The notes beneath the pieces are model-generated. The model was not told the origin of the DNA. It worked only from the letters and a program-made list of their open reading frames with translations, and made no database searches. Below are positions 7,051-16,200 of a stretch of 23,852 bases of DNA, in pieces. Source of the DNA: an uncultured Pirellulaceae bacterium (GTDB taxonomy: Bacteria; Planctomycetota; Planctomycetia; Pirellulales; Pirellulaceae); assembly GCA_934278005.1 (NCBI GenBank), contig CAKQWG010000034.1:1-23852 (forward strand), given 5' to 3'. The position numbers and the translations under genes were made by a program. Each line of letters begins with the position of its first letter. The first letter of the stretch is position 1.

Positions 7051-9543
7051 GTGAAAATGATTTCCGTCATCTCGATCAAGCTGCGCGCTGCGGCAGTTTT
7101 CACGGTCGTTCTCTTAGCGACCGCCGACAGACTGTCCGCTGGCGATGAAGTGGCTCGCAACGCTACAGACAAGGCCGCAGACGAGACCGCACACGAGACC
7201 GCAGACGAGACCGCAGCCGGTGCCGCAGAAAACGCACGAACGGGCGAGTCTGCCAGAGAAAAGTTCTTTGTCGAGCGCGTCGTTCCGCTGCTGCGAGAGC
7301 ATTGCTACGAGTGCCATTCTCATGAGAGTGGCGATTCGAGCGGCAATTTAATGCTGGATTCGTTGGCTGGCATGCTCAATGGCGGTTCTCGAGGTCCGAC
7401 GATCGTCCCATCGCAGCCGGACCAGAGCATTTTGTTGAGCGCGGTCACGTATGCCGAGGCCGACTTACAAATGCCGCCGTCGCAGAAGCTGGACGAGCCA
7501 GCCATCGAGGTCTTGCGTCAGTGGATAGCCGACGGCGCCGCCGTCCCCCAAGCTCTTCGCGGGGAGCCCAGTGAGGAGGCTGCTCATGGCCAGGATCCAA
7601 GAGCCGAAGCGGTGCGGACCCATTGGGCATATCGCCCGCCACAGCGGTGGAGTCCGGCAGTGGACGATGCGCTGGCCGCCGCAGCCTCGGATTCACCGTC
7701 CCCGGCAGCTCGTTCTCAAACTGGTTCTGGTCGTTCTCAGAATGCTTCAGTGGCGGGTGATGAAAATTTATCTGATGTAAATGTGATTGATACGATCGTC
7801 CGCGCGCAACTTGCCGCGGCGGGTCTGACGCTTTCACCGCAGGCTGACCGCGCTACGCTACTGCGACGACTGAGCTACGACTTAACCGGTTTGCCACCGA
7901 CGCCCAGTGAGACCGAGCAGGTTTTGGACGATCCCCGCGACGACGCTGCGGTGATCTCGGAACTCATCGACAGGCTGATCGCCGCTCCGAGTTTCGGTGA
8001 ACGCTGGGCGCGTTTCTGGATGGACGTTTCGCGCTATGCAGATAATAAGGGCTATGTCTTCCAGGAGGATCGAGAGTATCCCGGAGCGCATCAGTATCGC
8101 AGCTGGCTCATTAGAGCCTTTAACCAGGACCTGCCCTATGACCAGTTCGTAACTCAGCAGTTGGCCGCCGATTTGCTCACGCCCCCGCCCGCTGAGTCAG
8201 TCGCTGCGCCTGTCCCTAGCTCTAGCTCGACCAGTGAGCCGGCGCCGGACAATCAAGTTGCCGAGAGCCAGCCCGCCGACACGCAGCCAGCCGCGGGTCA
8301 ATCCGGCGGCACGCAGCTCGCACAGAGCCAGCTGTCGGCTGGGGCCAGCGACAATCTGCCAGCCCTGGGCTTTTTGACCTTGGGCCGCCGCTTTTTAAAT
8401 AACCGTTTGGACATTGTCGACGATCGCGTGGATGTGGTAACGCGTGGGTTGATGGGAATGACGCTCTCGTGTGCCCGCTGCCATGACCACAAATTCGACC
8501 CACTTACCCAAGCTGACTACTATGCTCTGTCCGGTGTGTTTTACAACACCGACGAGCCGGGAGGCGAGCCGTGGCCACACAGGTTGGTCGACTCGACTGA
8601 AGATCGCCAAGCGTTCATTCTGATCCGCGGCAGCCCGGGGCGGCGCGGTGATCCGGTTCCGCGTCGCTTTATCAGCCTGCTAGCGCCCGACGAAACTCCA
8701 TTTGGGGCAGGCAGTGGGCGAGTTGAGCTCGCCCGGTACATCGTTTCCACTGAAAATCCATTGACCGCGCGAGTGATGGCCAATCGTTTGTGGCTGCAGC
8801 TGACTGGTCGCTCGTTGATCGAAAGTCCTAGCGACCTGGGCATCCGTTCGCCGCAGCCGACACAGCTGGCGCTGCTGGATCAATTGGCCGTGACGCTCTC
8901 GATCGACCAGCAATGGAGCATGAAGAGTTTTATTCGGACGGTCGTTTCATCGCGTGTGTATCAGCAGTCCAGTCAGCATCGCGCCGATTGTGCCGAGGTG
9001 GACCCGGAAAACTTTTTGTATTGGAAGATGAATCGACGGCGGCTGGAGTTCGAGCCGTTTCGCGATACGCTGCTGGTGCGAGTGGGGCAGCTCGATCGAC
9101 ATTTGTATGGCCCTTCGGAAACCATCGAAACCGCTTCCTACTCGCATCGACGGACCGTGTATGCTTACATCGATCGGCAGAACCTGCCTCAGGTGTTTCG
9201 CACATTTGATGCGGCCAGTCCTGACAATCACACTCCAATTCGGGCCCAGACCAGTGTGCCTCAGCAGGGGCTGTACTTGCTCAACAGCGAATTTGTTTCC
9301 GATTTGGCCCAGCAGTTTGCGCAGCGCGGCCAGCAAGCTGCCTCCATACCCAGCGCTCAAGCTGGGTGGATGTTCAGTCAGTTGTTCTGCCGAGCGCCCA
9401 CAGCCGCGGAGCAAACTTTGATGAACGAATTTCTGCAGGCGGCGACAGACGATCCGCTCGACGGCGCGGCTACTCAGTCTACACCGCTGGTGCAGTTGGC
9501 CGGCGCCTTGCTGGCGGCTAATGAACTCGCATACATCGATTGA
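7051..9543 (+). CDS. Planctomycete cytochrome C / DUF1549 / DUF1553 (PSD1) protein
   Basis: This 830-aa exported protein has the usual planctomycete order. It has a signal peptide (1-30), then PSCyt1 with haem motif CYECH (85-89) and a possible methionine ligand in LQMPP (141). DUF1549/PSCyt2 follows (about 244-500; RLSYDLTGLPPTP and a second CxxCH, CARCH, 474-478), and then DUF1553/PSD1 (about 555-805; NPLTARVMANRLWLQLTG). The family is exported and occurs with DUF1501 proteins in very many planctomycete pairs; a role in polysaccharide or sulfated glycan breakdown has been suggested but not shown. Two oddities stand out. A Ser/Pro/Gln-rich linker of about 60 residues (377-436) interrupts DUF1549, and the long helical stretch usually found before the RG-x-PGxxxxPVPRRF motif seems absent. 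Start is GTG 7051 or ATG 7057. DUF1501 follows after 15 nt. Confidence 0.93.
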   Translation: MKMISVISIKLRAAAVFTVVLLATADRLSAGDEVARNATDKAADETAHETADETAAGAAENARTGESAREKFFVERVVPLLREHCYECHSHESGDSSGNLMLDSLAGMLNGGSRGPTIVPSQPDQSILLSAVTYAEADLQMPPSQKLDEPAIEVLRQWIADGAAVPQALRGEPSEEAAHGQDPRAEAVRTHWAYRPPQRWSPAVDDALAAAASDSPSPAARSQTGSGRSQNASVAGDENLSDVNVIDTIVRAQLAAAGLTLSPQADRATLLRRLSYDLTGLPPTPSETEQVLDDPRDDAAVISELIDRLIAAPSFGERWARFWMDVSRYADNKGYVFQEDREYPGAHQYRSWLIRAFNQDLPYDQFVTQQLAADLLTPPPAESVAAPVPSSSSTSEPAPDNQVAESQPADTQPAAGQSGGTQLAQSQLSAGASDNLPALGFLTLGRRFLNNRLDIVDDRVDVVTRGLMGMTLSCARCHDHKFDPLTQADYYALSGVFYNTDEPGGEPWPHRLVDSTEDRQAFILIRGSPGRRGDPVPRRFISLLAPDETPFGAGSGRVELARYIVSTENPLTARVMANRLWLQLTGRSLIESPSDLGIRSPQPTQLALLDQLAVTLSIDQQWSMKSFIRTVVSSRVYQQSSQHRADCAEVDPENFLYWKMNRRRLEFEPFRDTLLVRVGQLDRHLYGPSETIETASYSHRRTVYAYIDRQNLPQVFRTFDAASPDNHTPIRAQTSVPQQGLYLLNSEFVSDLAQQFAQRGQQAASIPSAQAGWMFSQLFCRAPTAAEQTLMNEFLQAATDDPLDGAATQSTPLVQLAGALLAANELAYID
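7169..7216 (+). repeat. In-frame 12-bp tandem repeat in the PSD1 gene
   Basis: There are four head-to-tail 12-bp units: acaaggccgcag, acgagaccgcac, and two of acgagaccgcag. They encode a DKAADETAHETADETA-type acidic linker between the signal peptide and the cytochrome domain. Confidence 0.9.
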
Positions 9544-9558
9544 TTTGGATTACCACAC

Positions 9559-11016
9559 ATGCAACATCAACCGGCTATTCTATCGCGTCGCGAGCTGCTC
9601 AGCCGCAGTGGTATGGGCTTCGGCGCATTGGCCCTGCAGCACTTGCTGGCAGATTCCACTGCCGCTGCGCAGGCATCCCCTCAGGCGTCTCCCCAGGCGT
9701 CTCCCAGTGGCGTCAATCCGCTGCTGCCGCGCCAGCCGCATTTCCCGGCCACCGCCAAACGCGTGATTCATATCTTTGCCAACGGTGGCCCGAGCCACTT
9801 GGACACGTTCGATCCCAAGGCCGCGCTGCTGAAGTACAATGGCCAGCCCATGCCAGGCGACACGCCACGGACCGAGCGCAAGACAGGCGCACTGTTCGCA
9901 TCGCCCTTCCGCTTTCGCAAGTATGGTGAAAGCGGTTTGGATGTCAGTGAATTGTTTCCCCACGTGGCTCAGCATGCCGACGACCTGTGCGTGATTCGCT
10001 CGATGTACGCCGACGTCCCTAATCACGAACCCTCTTTGTTGCTGATGAATACGGGAGAAGCTCGACTGGTGCGGCCCAGTATGGGTTCTTGGCTGACCTA
10101 CGGCCTGGGGACCGACAATCAGAACCTGCCAGCCTTCGTGGCGATGTGCCCTGGCGGTTATCCCATCCAAGAGTCGCAGAATTGGCAGTCTGGTTTTTTG
10201 CCGGGCGTCTATCAAGGGACATACATCGATACACAGCACGAAGCTGTCGAGAAGCTTATCGAGAATGTGCACAACCAGCGCATGGGGCTCGCCGATCAAC
10301 GCCGTCAAGTCGATTTGCTGCAGAATTTGAATCGCTTGCATCAAGCCACTCGCGCGGAGGACGCCCAGCTCGAATCGCGCATCCAGTCCTTCGAGCTGGC
10401 CTATCGCATGCAGATGGAGGCGGCCGAAGTATTCGATGTGTCGCGTGAGCCGCAATATGTGCTCGACGCCTATGGCCCAGGCGTGCAAGCTCGCCAGCTG
10501 CTGATTGCGCGGCGTTTGGTCGAACATGGCGTGCGCTACGTACAGGTCTGGCACGGGGCAGGCCAGCCCTGGGACAATCATGATGACATCGAGGTTGAGC
10601 ACCGTCGTTTAGCAGGGCAATGCGATCGCGGCATTGGCGCGCTGCTCAGCGATCTCAAAGAGCGCGGCATGCTAGAAGACACGCTGGTGATGTGGGGCGG
10701 TGAGTTCGGCCGGACGCCCACGGTAGAGCTGCCCACCGAAGGGGCGAATCAGGGCAAGGTCAATGGGCGCGATCACAATCACTATGGGTTCACCACATGG
10801 TTGGCCGGCGGCGGCGTCCGCGGCGGATATGTGCACGGAGCTACGGATGAATTTGGCTTCAAAGCGGTGGAGAATCGTGTGCATGTGCACGATCTACATG
10901 CCACTCTGCTGAAACTCTTGGGCTTTGATCACGAGCGGCTGACATACCGCTGGGCCGGTCGCGATTTTCGCTTGACCGATGTCCACGGCCGCATTATCCA
11001 AGACATCATCGCCTAG
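9559..11016 (+). CDS. DUF1501 protein with Tat signal (sulfatase/phosphatase-like fold)
   Basis: The 485-aa protein starts with a twin-arginine signal (SRRELLSRSGMGFGALALQH, residues 9-28), so it is probably exported folded. Family motifs follow: HIFANGGPSHLDTFDPKA (71-88), the GEFGRTP loop (about 394) and GRDHNHYGFTTWLAGGGVRG near residue 415. His and Asp residues in these positions recall the metal sites of the alkaline-phosphatase/sulfatase superfamily, to which DUF1501 is related. The reaction is not known. It lies 15 nt after the PSD1 gene and is surely co-transcribed with it, the standard planctomycete pairing. The linker after the signal (QASPQASPQASP) comes from a 12-bp repeat. The length is usual for the family, and ATG 9559 is required to keep the Tat motif. 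Confidence 0.93.
   Translation: MQHQPAILSRRELLSRSGMGFGALALQHLLADSTAAAQASPQASPQASPSGVNPLLPRQPHFPATAKRVIHIFANGGPSHLDTFDPKAALLKYNGQPMPGDTPRTERKTGALFASPFRFRKYGESGLDVSELFPHVAQHADDLCVIRSMYADVPNHEPSLLLMNTGEARLVRPSMGSWLTYGLGTDNQNLPAFVAMCPGGYPIQESQNWQSGFLPGVYQGTYIDTQHEAVEKLIENVHNQRMGLADQRRQVDLLQNLNRLHQATRAEDAQLESRIQSFELAYRMQMEAAEVFDVSREPQYVLDAYGPGVQARQLLIARRLVEHGVRYVQVWHGAGQPWDNHDDIEVEHRRLAGQCDRGIGALLSDLKERGMLEDTLVMWGGEFGRTPTVELPTEGANQGKVNGRDHNHYGFTTWLAGGGVRGGYVHGATDEFGFKAVENRVHVHDLHATLLKLLGFDHERLTYRWAGRDFRLTDVHGRIIQDIIA
9670..9705 (+). repeat. In-frame 12-bp tandem repeat in the DUF1501 gene
   Basis: Three units are present (caggcatcccct, then caggcgtctccc twice), encoding QASP three times in the linker after the Tat signal. 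Confidence 0.9.
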
Positions 11017-11049
11017 CTTTAAAGCCTCTGCACCAGGTGCGCAGTACGA

Positions 11050-11178
11050 AGTAAGCATCCTGCTGCCCAAGTGGCGTAAGCATCCTGCTTGCCACGGAAA
11101 CATAGGGCATCGCAAGCTAGAGGCTTATGCCACGCATCGCAAGCTAGAAGCTTACGCCACTACAAGCTCACGCTTAGC
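11050..11178. repeat. REP/BIME-like hairpin array, copy 1
   Basis: Forward units lie at about 11051-11067 (decayed) and 11071-11094. Reversed units lie at 11110-11133 and 11137-11160, with a decayed one at about 11161-11178. Each 24-nt unit starts GTGG (or ends CCAC when reversed) and folds as gtaagca-tcc-tgcttgc or, in the other set, gcaagct-aga-agcttac. The spacer between the two orientations is 15 nt. The array fills the 166-bp gap between the convergent DUF1501 and efflux outer-membrane genes, so it may also stop transcription from both sides. The same architecture recurs at 23698-23842. Confidence 0.9.
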
Positions 11179-11182
11179 AAAT

Positions 11183-12997
11183 TCACTGGGAGGTGGTCAG
11201 CTTCGGGCGGAACCAATTGGTGGCTGCCTTCAGTATGCCGCCATCAGCGGCTTGGTCCGTTGCGTCTTCAACGCCGCCACTGTTTGGCACAGCATTACTG
11301 CCGGGCACAGCCTCAGTAGCCGGAGCGTCATTACCTGGGACGGCGCTACCAGGGACGGAGCTGCCAGCGGGTGCGGTGGCGGCCTCGGGCGCATCGCTAC
11401 TATTCTGCGCATCGCTTGGCGTCGCACTGATGGCAGTACTTGGATCTAAGATCGGCGGCCCTTCGTGCAATTCAAGATCTTGATCGAGAATGAAATCGCG
11501 GCCAACACCCGGTCGTCCACCACCGCCCAGAGCCTGATAAGTATTGACGACGGCGTTTAACTGCTGCTGCTTGGTCTCGATAAGGATCATCTTGGCTTCC
11601 ATCATGTCGCGCTGTGACAGCAATACGTCCAAGTATTCACCCCGCGCATTCTGGAACAGTTTGGTAGCCGCGTCGACTGAGCTTTCCAAAGCAACTAATT
11701 GTTGCTTTTTGGTTTCAATGCTGCGGGCATAATTCTCCACCATGGCCATGCCATTGACGACCTCAATATGAGCCGTGAGAATCGTGCGTTGATAGTCGTA
11801 GATCGCTTGGAGCTGTCGAGCGTTGGCGGTGAGATAGTCGGCCTTGATCGCCTTTCGGTTGATCAGTGGTCCAACCAAGTTACCGGCCGTGTTATAGATC
11901 AGCGATTCGGGAGTGGACAGCAAGTACTTTGTATCGAAGGCTTCCACACCCACGCCAGCGGTCAACACCAGCGACGGGTAGAAGCGTGCGCGAGCCACGC
12001 GGACATCCAGTCCTGAAGCGGCCACTTCACGTTCCGCTTGGCGGATGTCTGAGCGATTGAGCAACTGCTGCGACGGCACACCGACGTTGAGCGGGTGAAG
12101 ATTGAGGTCGACATACTCGACTTGCATCCGCGGTATTGGCTGTGGGAAGCGGCCGGCTAGGAAATTGATGCGGTTTTCCGCTTCGGTAATCTGTTGCTGA
12201 ATGATCAGTTTTTCGCTCTGGTTCTTGCGCACTTCCGCTTCAAAACGCTGGACTGCCAACTCGGTCCCACGCCCGGCATCCATCAGCGACTTGGCGACTT
12301 GAAGGCTTTGTTGCTGAAGCGCGATGGTTTTATCCAGAGTCACTAGACGGTTGTCCAGGGCCAGTAGTTCGTAGTAGTTTTCAGCCACCTCGGAAACCAT
12401 GCGGGTCACAACATAATTCCGACCGGCTGCCGTGCCCAGGTAACGTAGCGACGCGGCGTCTCGGGCGTTGCGCAGCTTGCGCCAAATGTCGATCTCCCAT
12501 TCCACGTCGGCGGCGATCAGGAAGTTTGGCAGGGGTTCCGGAAACGATTTTCCAGGCAGCACTTCCAACTGTTCTTCAACGGCACCTGCCGGAGTATATA
12601 AGCTGGGCTTTTCAAGCCCGGCTCGTGCGCCAAGGCTGAAGAATGGGAACAGATCTCCTCGTCTGCGCTGGACGTCCAGGCAGGCGATGCGGACATCCTG
12701 AGCTAGGATCTTTAGCTCTTGGTTGCCTACTAGTGCCTGGTCCATCAGTTCCGTCAGGGCGGGGTCGCTAAAGAATTCCCGGTAGCCCAGCTGTGCAGAG
12801 TTAGCTAGATCGGTACCACGGTCTTCTACGTTAGTGGCTCCCTTGTAGCTGGCCGGCAAGGCCGCGCCAGGCTGGGCTCGTCGCAGCTCCGGAATATTGC
12901 ACGCGGGCACCGCTAGAAGAATTCCGGCTGCGAGTGCAGCTGCCAGGGCGCGGCGTTTGTTGCTGTTCGCCGACGCACCTTGTAGAGAGCCGTCCAT
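11183..12997 (-). CDS. RND efflux outer-membrane factor (TolC/OprM-type lipoprotein)
   Basis: This is the outer-membrane channel of the tripartite pump. A lipoprotein signal (KRRALAAALAAGILLAVPAC, cysteine at residue 33 from ATG 12997) precedes two outer-membrane efflux (OEP) repeats. They hold typical segments such as DVEWEIDIWRKLRNARDAAS, TRMVSEVAENYYELLALDNR and LLNRSDIRQAEREVAASGLD. The last 90 or so residues are an unusual Pro/Ala/Ser/Gly-rich tail (SSVPGSAVPGNDAP) not needed for the barrel, probably a flexible periplasmic extension. The frame is open from 13033, but AAGGA (13006-13010) sits 8 nt before ATG 12997, so this start is preferred. It is last in the adaptor-pump-channel operon, 196 bp downstream of the pump gene. 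Substrate is unknown. Confidence 0.9.
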   Translation of the reverse strand: MDGSLQGASANSNKRRALAAALAAGILLAVPACNIPELRRAQPGAALPASYKGATNVEDRGTDLANSAQLGYREFFSDPALTELMDQALVGNQELKILAQDVRIACLDVQRRRGDLFPFFSLGARAGLEKPSLYTPAGAVEEQLEVLPGKSFPEPLPNFLIAADVEWEIDIWRKLRNARDAASLRYLGTAAGRNYVVTRMVSEVAENYYELLALDNRLVTLDKTIALQQQSLQVAKSLMDAGRGTELAVQRFEAEVRKNQSEKLIIQQQITEAENRINFLAGRFPQPIPRMQVEYVDLNLHPLNVGVPSQQLLNRSDIRQAEREVAASGLDVRVARARFYPSLVLTAGVGVEAFDTKYLLSTPESLIYNTAGNLVGPLINRKAIKADYLTANARQLQAIYDYQRTILTAHIEVVNGMAMVENYARSIETKKQQLVALESSVDAATKLFQNARGEYLDVLLSQRDMMEAKMILIETKQQQLNAVVNTYQALGGGGRPGVGRDFILDQDLELHEGPPILDPSTAISATPSDAQNSSDAPEAATAPAGSSVPGSAVPGNDAPATEAVPGSNAVPNSGGVEDATDQAADGGILKAATNWFRPKLTTSQ

Positions 12998-13118
12998 AGT
13001 TTTCATCCTTGATATATCATCACCGATCGACATCCATGTCGCTCGGAAGATCGGAACCTATGATCCACAGACGTTGGATCAGCAGGTTTCGACGTATGTT
13101 GAGTCTGCTCCCTCAGAA

Positions 13119-13140
13119 GCCCTCTCGAGAGTTCGAGGGC
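13119..13140 (-). other. Small hairpin between pump and channel genes
   Basis: GCCCTC (13119-13124) pairs with GAGGGC (13135-13140) around a 10-nt loop, in the 196-bp gap of the efflux operon. There is no T-tract. It could be an mRNA stability or processing element; it could also be chance. Confidence 0.35.
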
Positions 13141-13229
13141 ATCGTGTGGCAGTAAACCGTGGTAGGCGTACGCGGTGAGACGCTGCCAGCCTAGCCCTGG
13201 AATCCCTCGGGCAATCGGTTCCTTTTGCT

Positions 13230-16200
13230 TTAGAGTGTTGGTTCAAAGGGGGCCGGGGCTCCCTGTTCCAGACGCTCGCTGAGCGGTTGGGCCGTTTCAT
13301 TACGCAGCAGCTTCTTGCCATCTGCGAGTTTAGCAAAAATGTAGTACAGGCCAGGAATCAGTAGCACTCCCACCAAAGTTCCCAACAGCATCCCGCCGAC
13401 GGCTGTGGTGCCGATCGTACGGTTTCCGATCGCACCAGCACCGGTGGCTCTAACCAGCGGGATCAGGCCAGCGATAAATGCGAACGACGTCATAAGAATC
13501 GGTCGTAGACGTAGTCTTCCTCCAGCGATACCTGCTTCTTTTATGCTCAATCCATCCTGCCGGCGCTGAACGGCGAACTCGATGATCAAAATTGCATTTT
13601 TTCCTAATAGTCCGACGAGCATGACCAAACCAATTTGGCAGTATACATCATTGGCCAGGCCCATGGCTTTGAGGAATACAAAGGAGCCGAGCAGTCCGAC
13701 CGGCAGAGATAAGATGACAGCCAGCGGCAGCAGAAAGCTTTCGTACTGGGCGACCAGGACGAGATAGACGAAGATCACCACGACCACAAAAATATACACA
13801 GCCGTATTGCCCGCTTTGGCTTCATCATAGGCTAAGCCTTGCCAGTCGATGTCAAAGCCGTGTGGCAGCGTCTCCGCAGCGACCTCCTTAATAGCCGCGA
13901 TCGCCTGACCGCTGCTATAACCTGCGGCGGGCGCGCCCTGGATCGGTGCGGTAGGGTACAAATTGTAGCGACTAATCTCATTGAGCCCCTGCTTCTTTAC
14001 GATTGTCATAAACGCCGAATAGGGAACCATCTCGTCTTTGTCGTTTTTGACAAACAGACTCTCCAAGTCTTCCGGGTAGCGGCGGAACTCGGGTTTGGCC
14101 TGGACATAAACTTTATAGAACTGGCCGAAGCGTACAAAGCCTTGCTCCCATGTGCTACCGATCACAATAGATAGATTGTCCATCGCATCGCGGATCGACA
14201 CTCCTTTTTGCATCGCCACGTCGTTGTCGATCACCAATTCGTACTGAGGATAATTTGAAGCAAAAAAGGTGAATAATCCTTTGAGCTCCTTGCGCCTGCC
14301 CAGGGCAGCCATGAATTTATCAGTTTGCTCTCCCAGCAGCTCATAGCCACCGTTATTGGTTTTATCCAGTAGATTGACCGAGAAACCGCCGGCCGCCCCA
14401 AAGCCAGGAACGGCTGGGGGTTCAAAAAATTCCAGTTTCACGTTGGCGATCTGCTGCCCCCTCTCCTCCAATTCCTCAATGATCTCCTTGGAGGTGGTTT
14501 CGCGAACTGCCCACGGCTTCAGATTGATGATACAGGTGCCCGCGTTTGAGCCGCGTCCCTCGGTCAAAACTTCATAGCCGGCAATCGAAGAGACTGAGAC
14601 AATTTCGTCCAGCTCCTTGCAGATCGCCGCCAACTCGTGGCACTTGGAATTGGTGTACTCTAGCGTCGAACCCGGTGGTGTTTGCACAATCCCGTAAATC
14701 ATGCCCTGGTCTTCCAGTGGAATAAATCCTGTGGGGAGCACTTTATTAACCACCAAAATGCCATAGCCAAAAACGCCGACAATTACCAGCGTTAGGATTC
14801 GACGAGTAATGATGCCCCCGAGAATGGCCGCATAGCCGATAGTTAACTTCTCGACACCCCGGTCGAACACATGTAAAAACATGCCGATCGGCCCACGCAC
14901 CTTGCGACTCCCCTCGCTGCCGGAGAATACCCCTCGGAATGTCAGTGCGGCTAGCACAGCCACGACACCAGCGATAACCCACAGTGTCTTCTCAGTTAGT
15001 GGTATTTGCTCAGAGATTACTTCGTGCACCAACTCGACCTGGAGCAGATAATACACGCCAACCCCTGCGGCAGCGCCCAGTAGCAAGCACAGTACCGCGC
15101 GCAGTATTGGCGCAGCGGTGCCCGCCATTCGATTGAGGCCACGGTTGATCAAACCGACTAGGCCCGTCTGCTTTTGGCCATTTGAATGTGGCTTGAGAAT
15201 CATCGCGCATAGTACCGGCGTGAGAGTTAAAGCCACCAAGCCGGAGAGCACAATGGACATGGCCATGGTCAGCGCGAACTGGCGATAAAACACGCCCACT
15301 GGTCCGGTCATAAATGTGACTGGAATAAACACAGCCGTCATCACCAACGTGATAGCGATGATCGCACCGCTGATCTCATGCATGACCTCCTGCGTCGCGC
15401 GATAGGGGGAGAGATGCTTGGTTTGCATTTTCTCATGTACGGCCTCGACCACCACGATCGCGTCGTCGACCACGACCCCGATCGCCAGTACCAGTGCGAA
15501 AAGAGTGATGAGGTTGATCGACATGCCAAACATGAGCATGAAGAAAAACGTGCCGATCAGCGATACCGGTACGGCTAGGATCGGAATCAGCGTAGAGCGA
15601 ATGTCTCCTAAGAATAGATAGACCACCAGCGAAACCAGAATGAAGGCTTCAAAGAGCGTGTGCAATACTTTCTCAATCGAAGCATCCAAGAAGCTTGAGA
15701 CGTCATAGGTGACGGCATAATCCATCCCCGGGGGAAAGGACTCCTTCTTGATTTGCTCAACCTTCTCTTTCACCAGCCTAATAACTTCGGCCGCATTGGA
15801 GCCCGGCGTTTGCTTGAGCACGATAGCCGCCGACGGTAGGCCATCGATGTCTGAATAGAGATCGTAGAAAGAGGAGCCCAGGGTGACTTTGGCGATATCT
15901 GCCAAACGCAAAATTTCCCCCTCGGGATTGGCCCGCACGATAATCTGTTCGTACTGTTCCGGAGTGGTATATCGCCCGACCCAAGTCAGTACGTACTCCA
16001 GAGTCTGGGAGGTCGTGCCGGTGGCTTGGCCAAGCCGACCGGGCGAACCAATCATACTTTGATCTTTGAGGGCCTCCATGACATCTTCAGCATCCACCTC
16101 ATAAGCTCGCATGCGATCGACGTCCAATTCGACGCGCATCGCATAAGCCCGGTTGCCAAGAATGGACGCGCTGCCCACTCCTTGAATCCGCTTTAGCTCA

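Noticed and set aside
9580..10602. 340-aa minus-strand frame
   Set aside because: It is a shadow of the DUF1501 gene, whose motifs are clear on the plus strand.
11050..11178. CRISPR array
   Set aside because: The repeats are in two orientations, 24 nt long, with only 2-3 nt between neighbouring units, and there are no spacers of usual length or cas genes.
10979..11449. Plus-strand frame containing KLEAYAT repeats
   Set aside because: The repeated peptide comes from the dispersed hairpin units, and the rest is antisense to the efflux channel gene.
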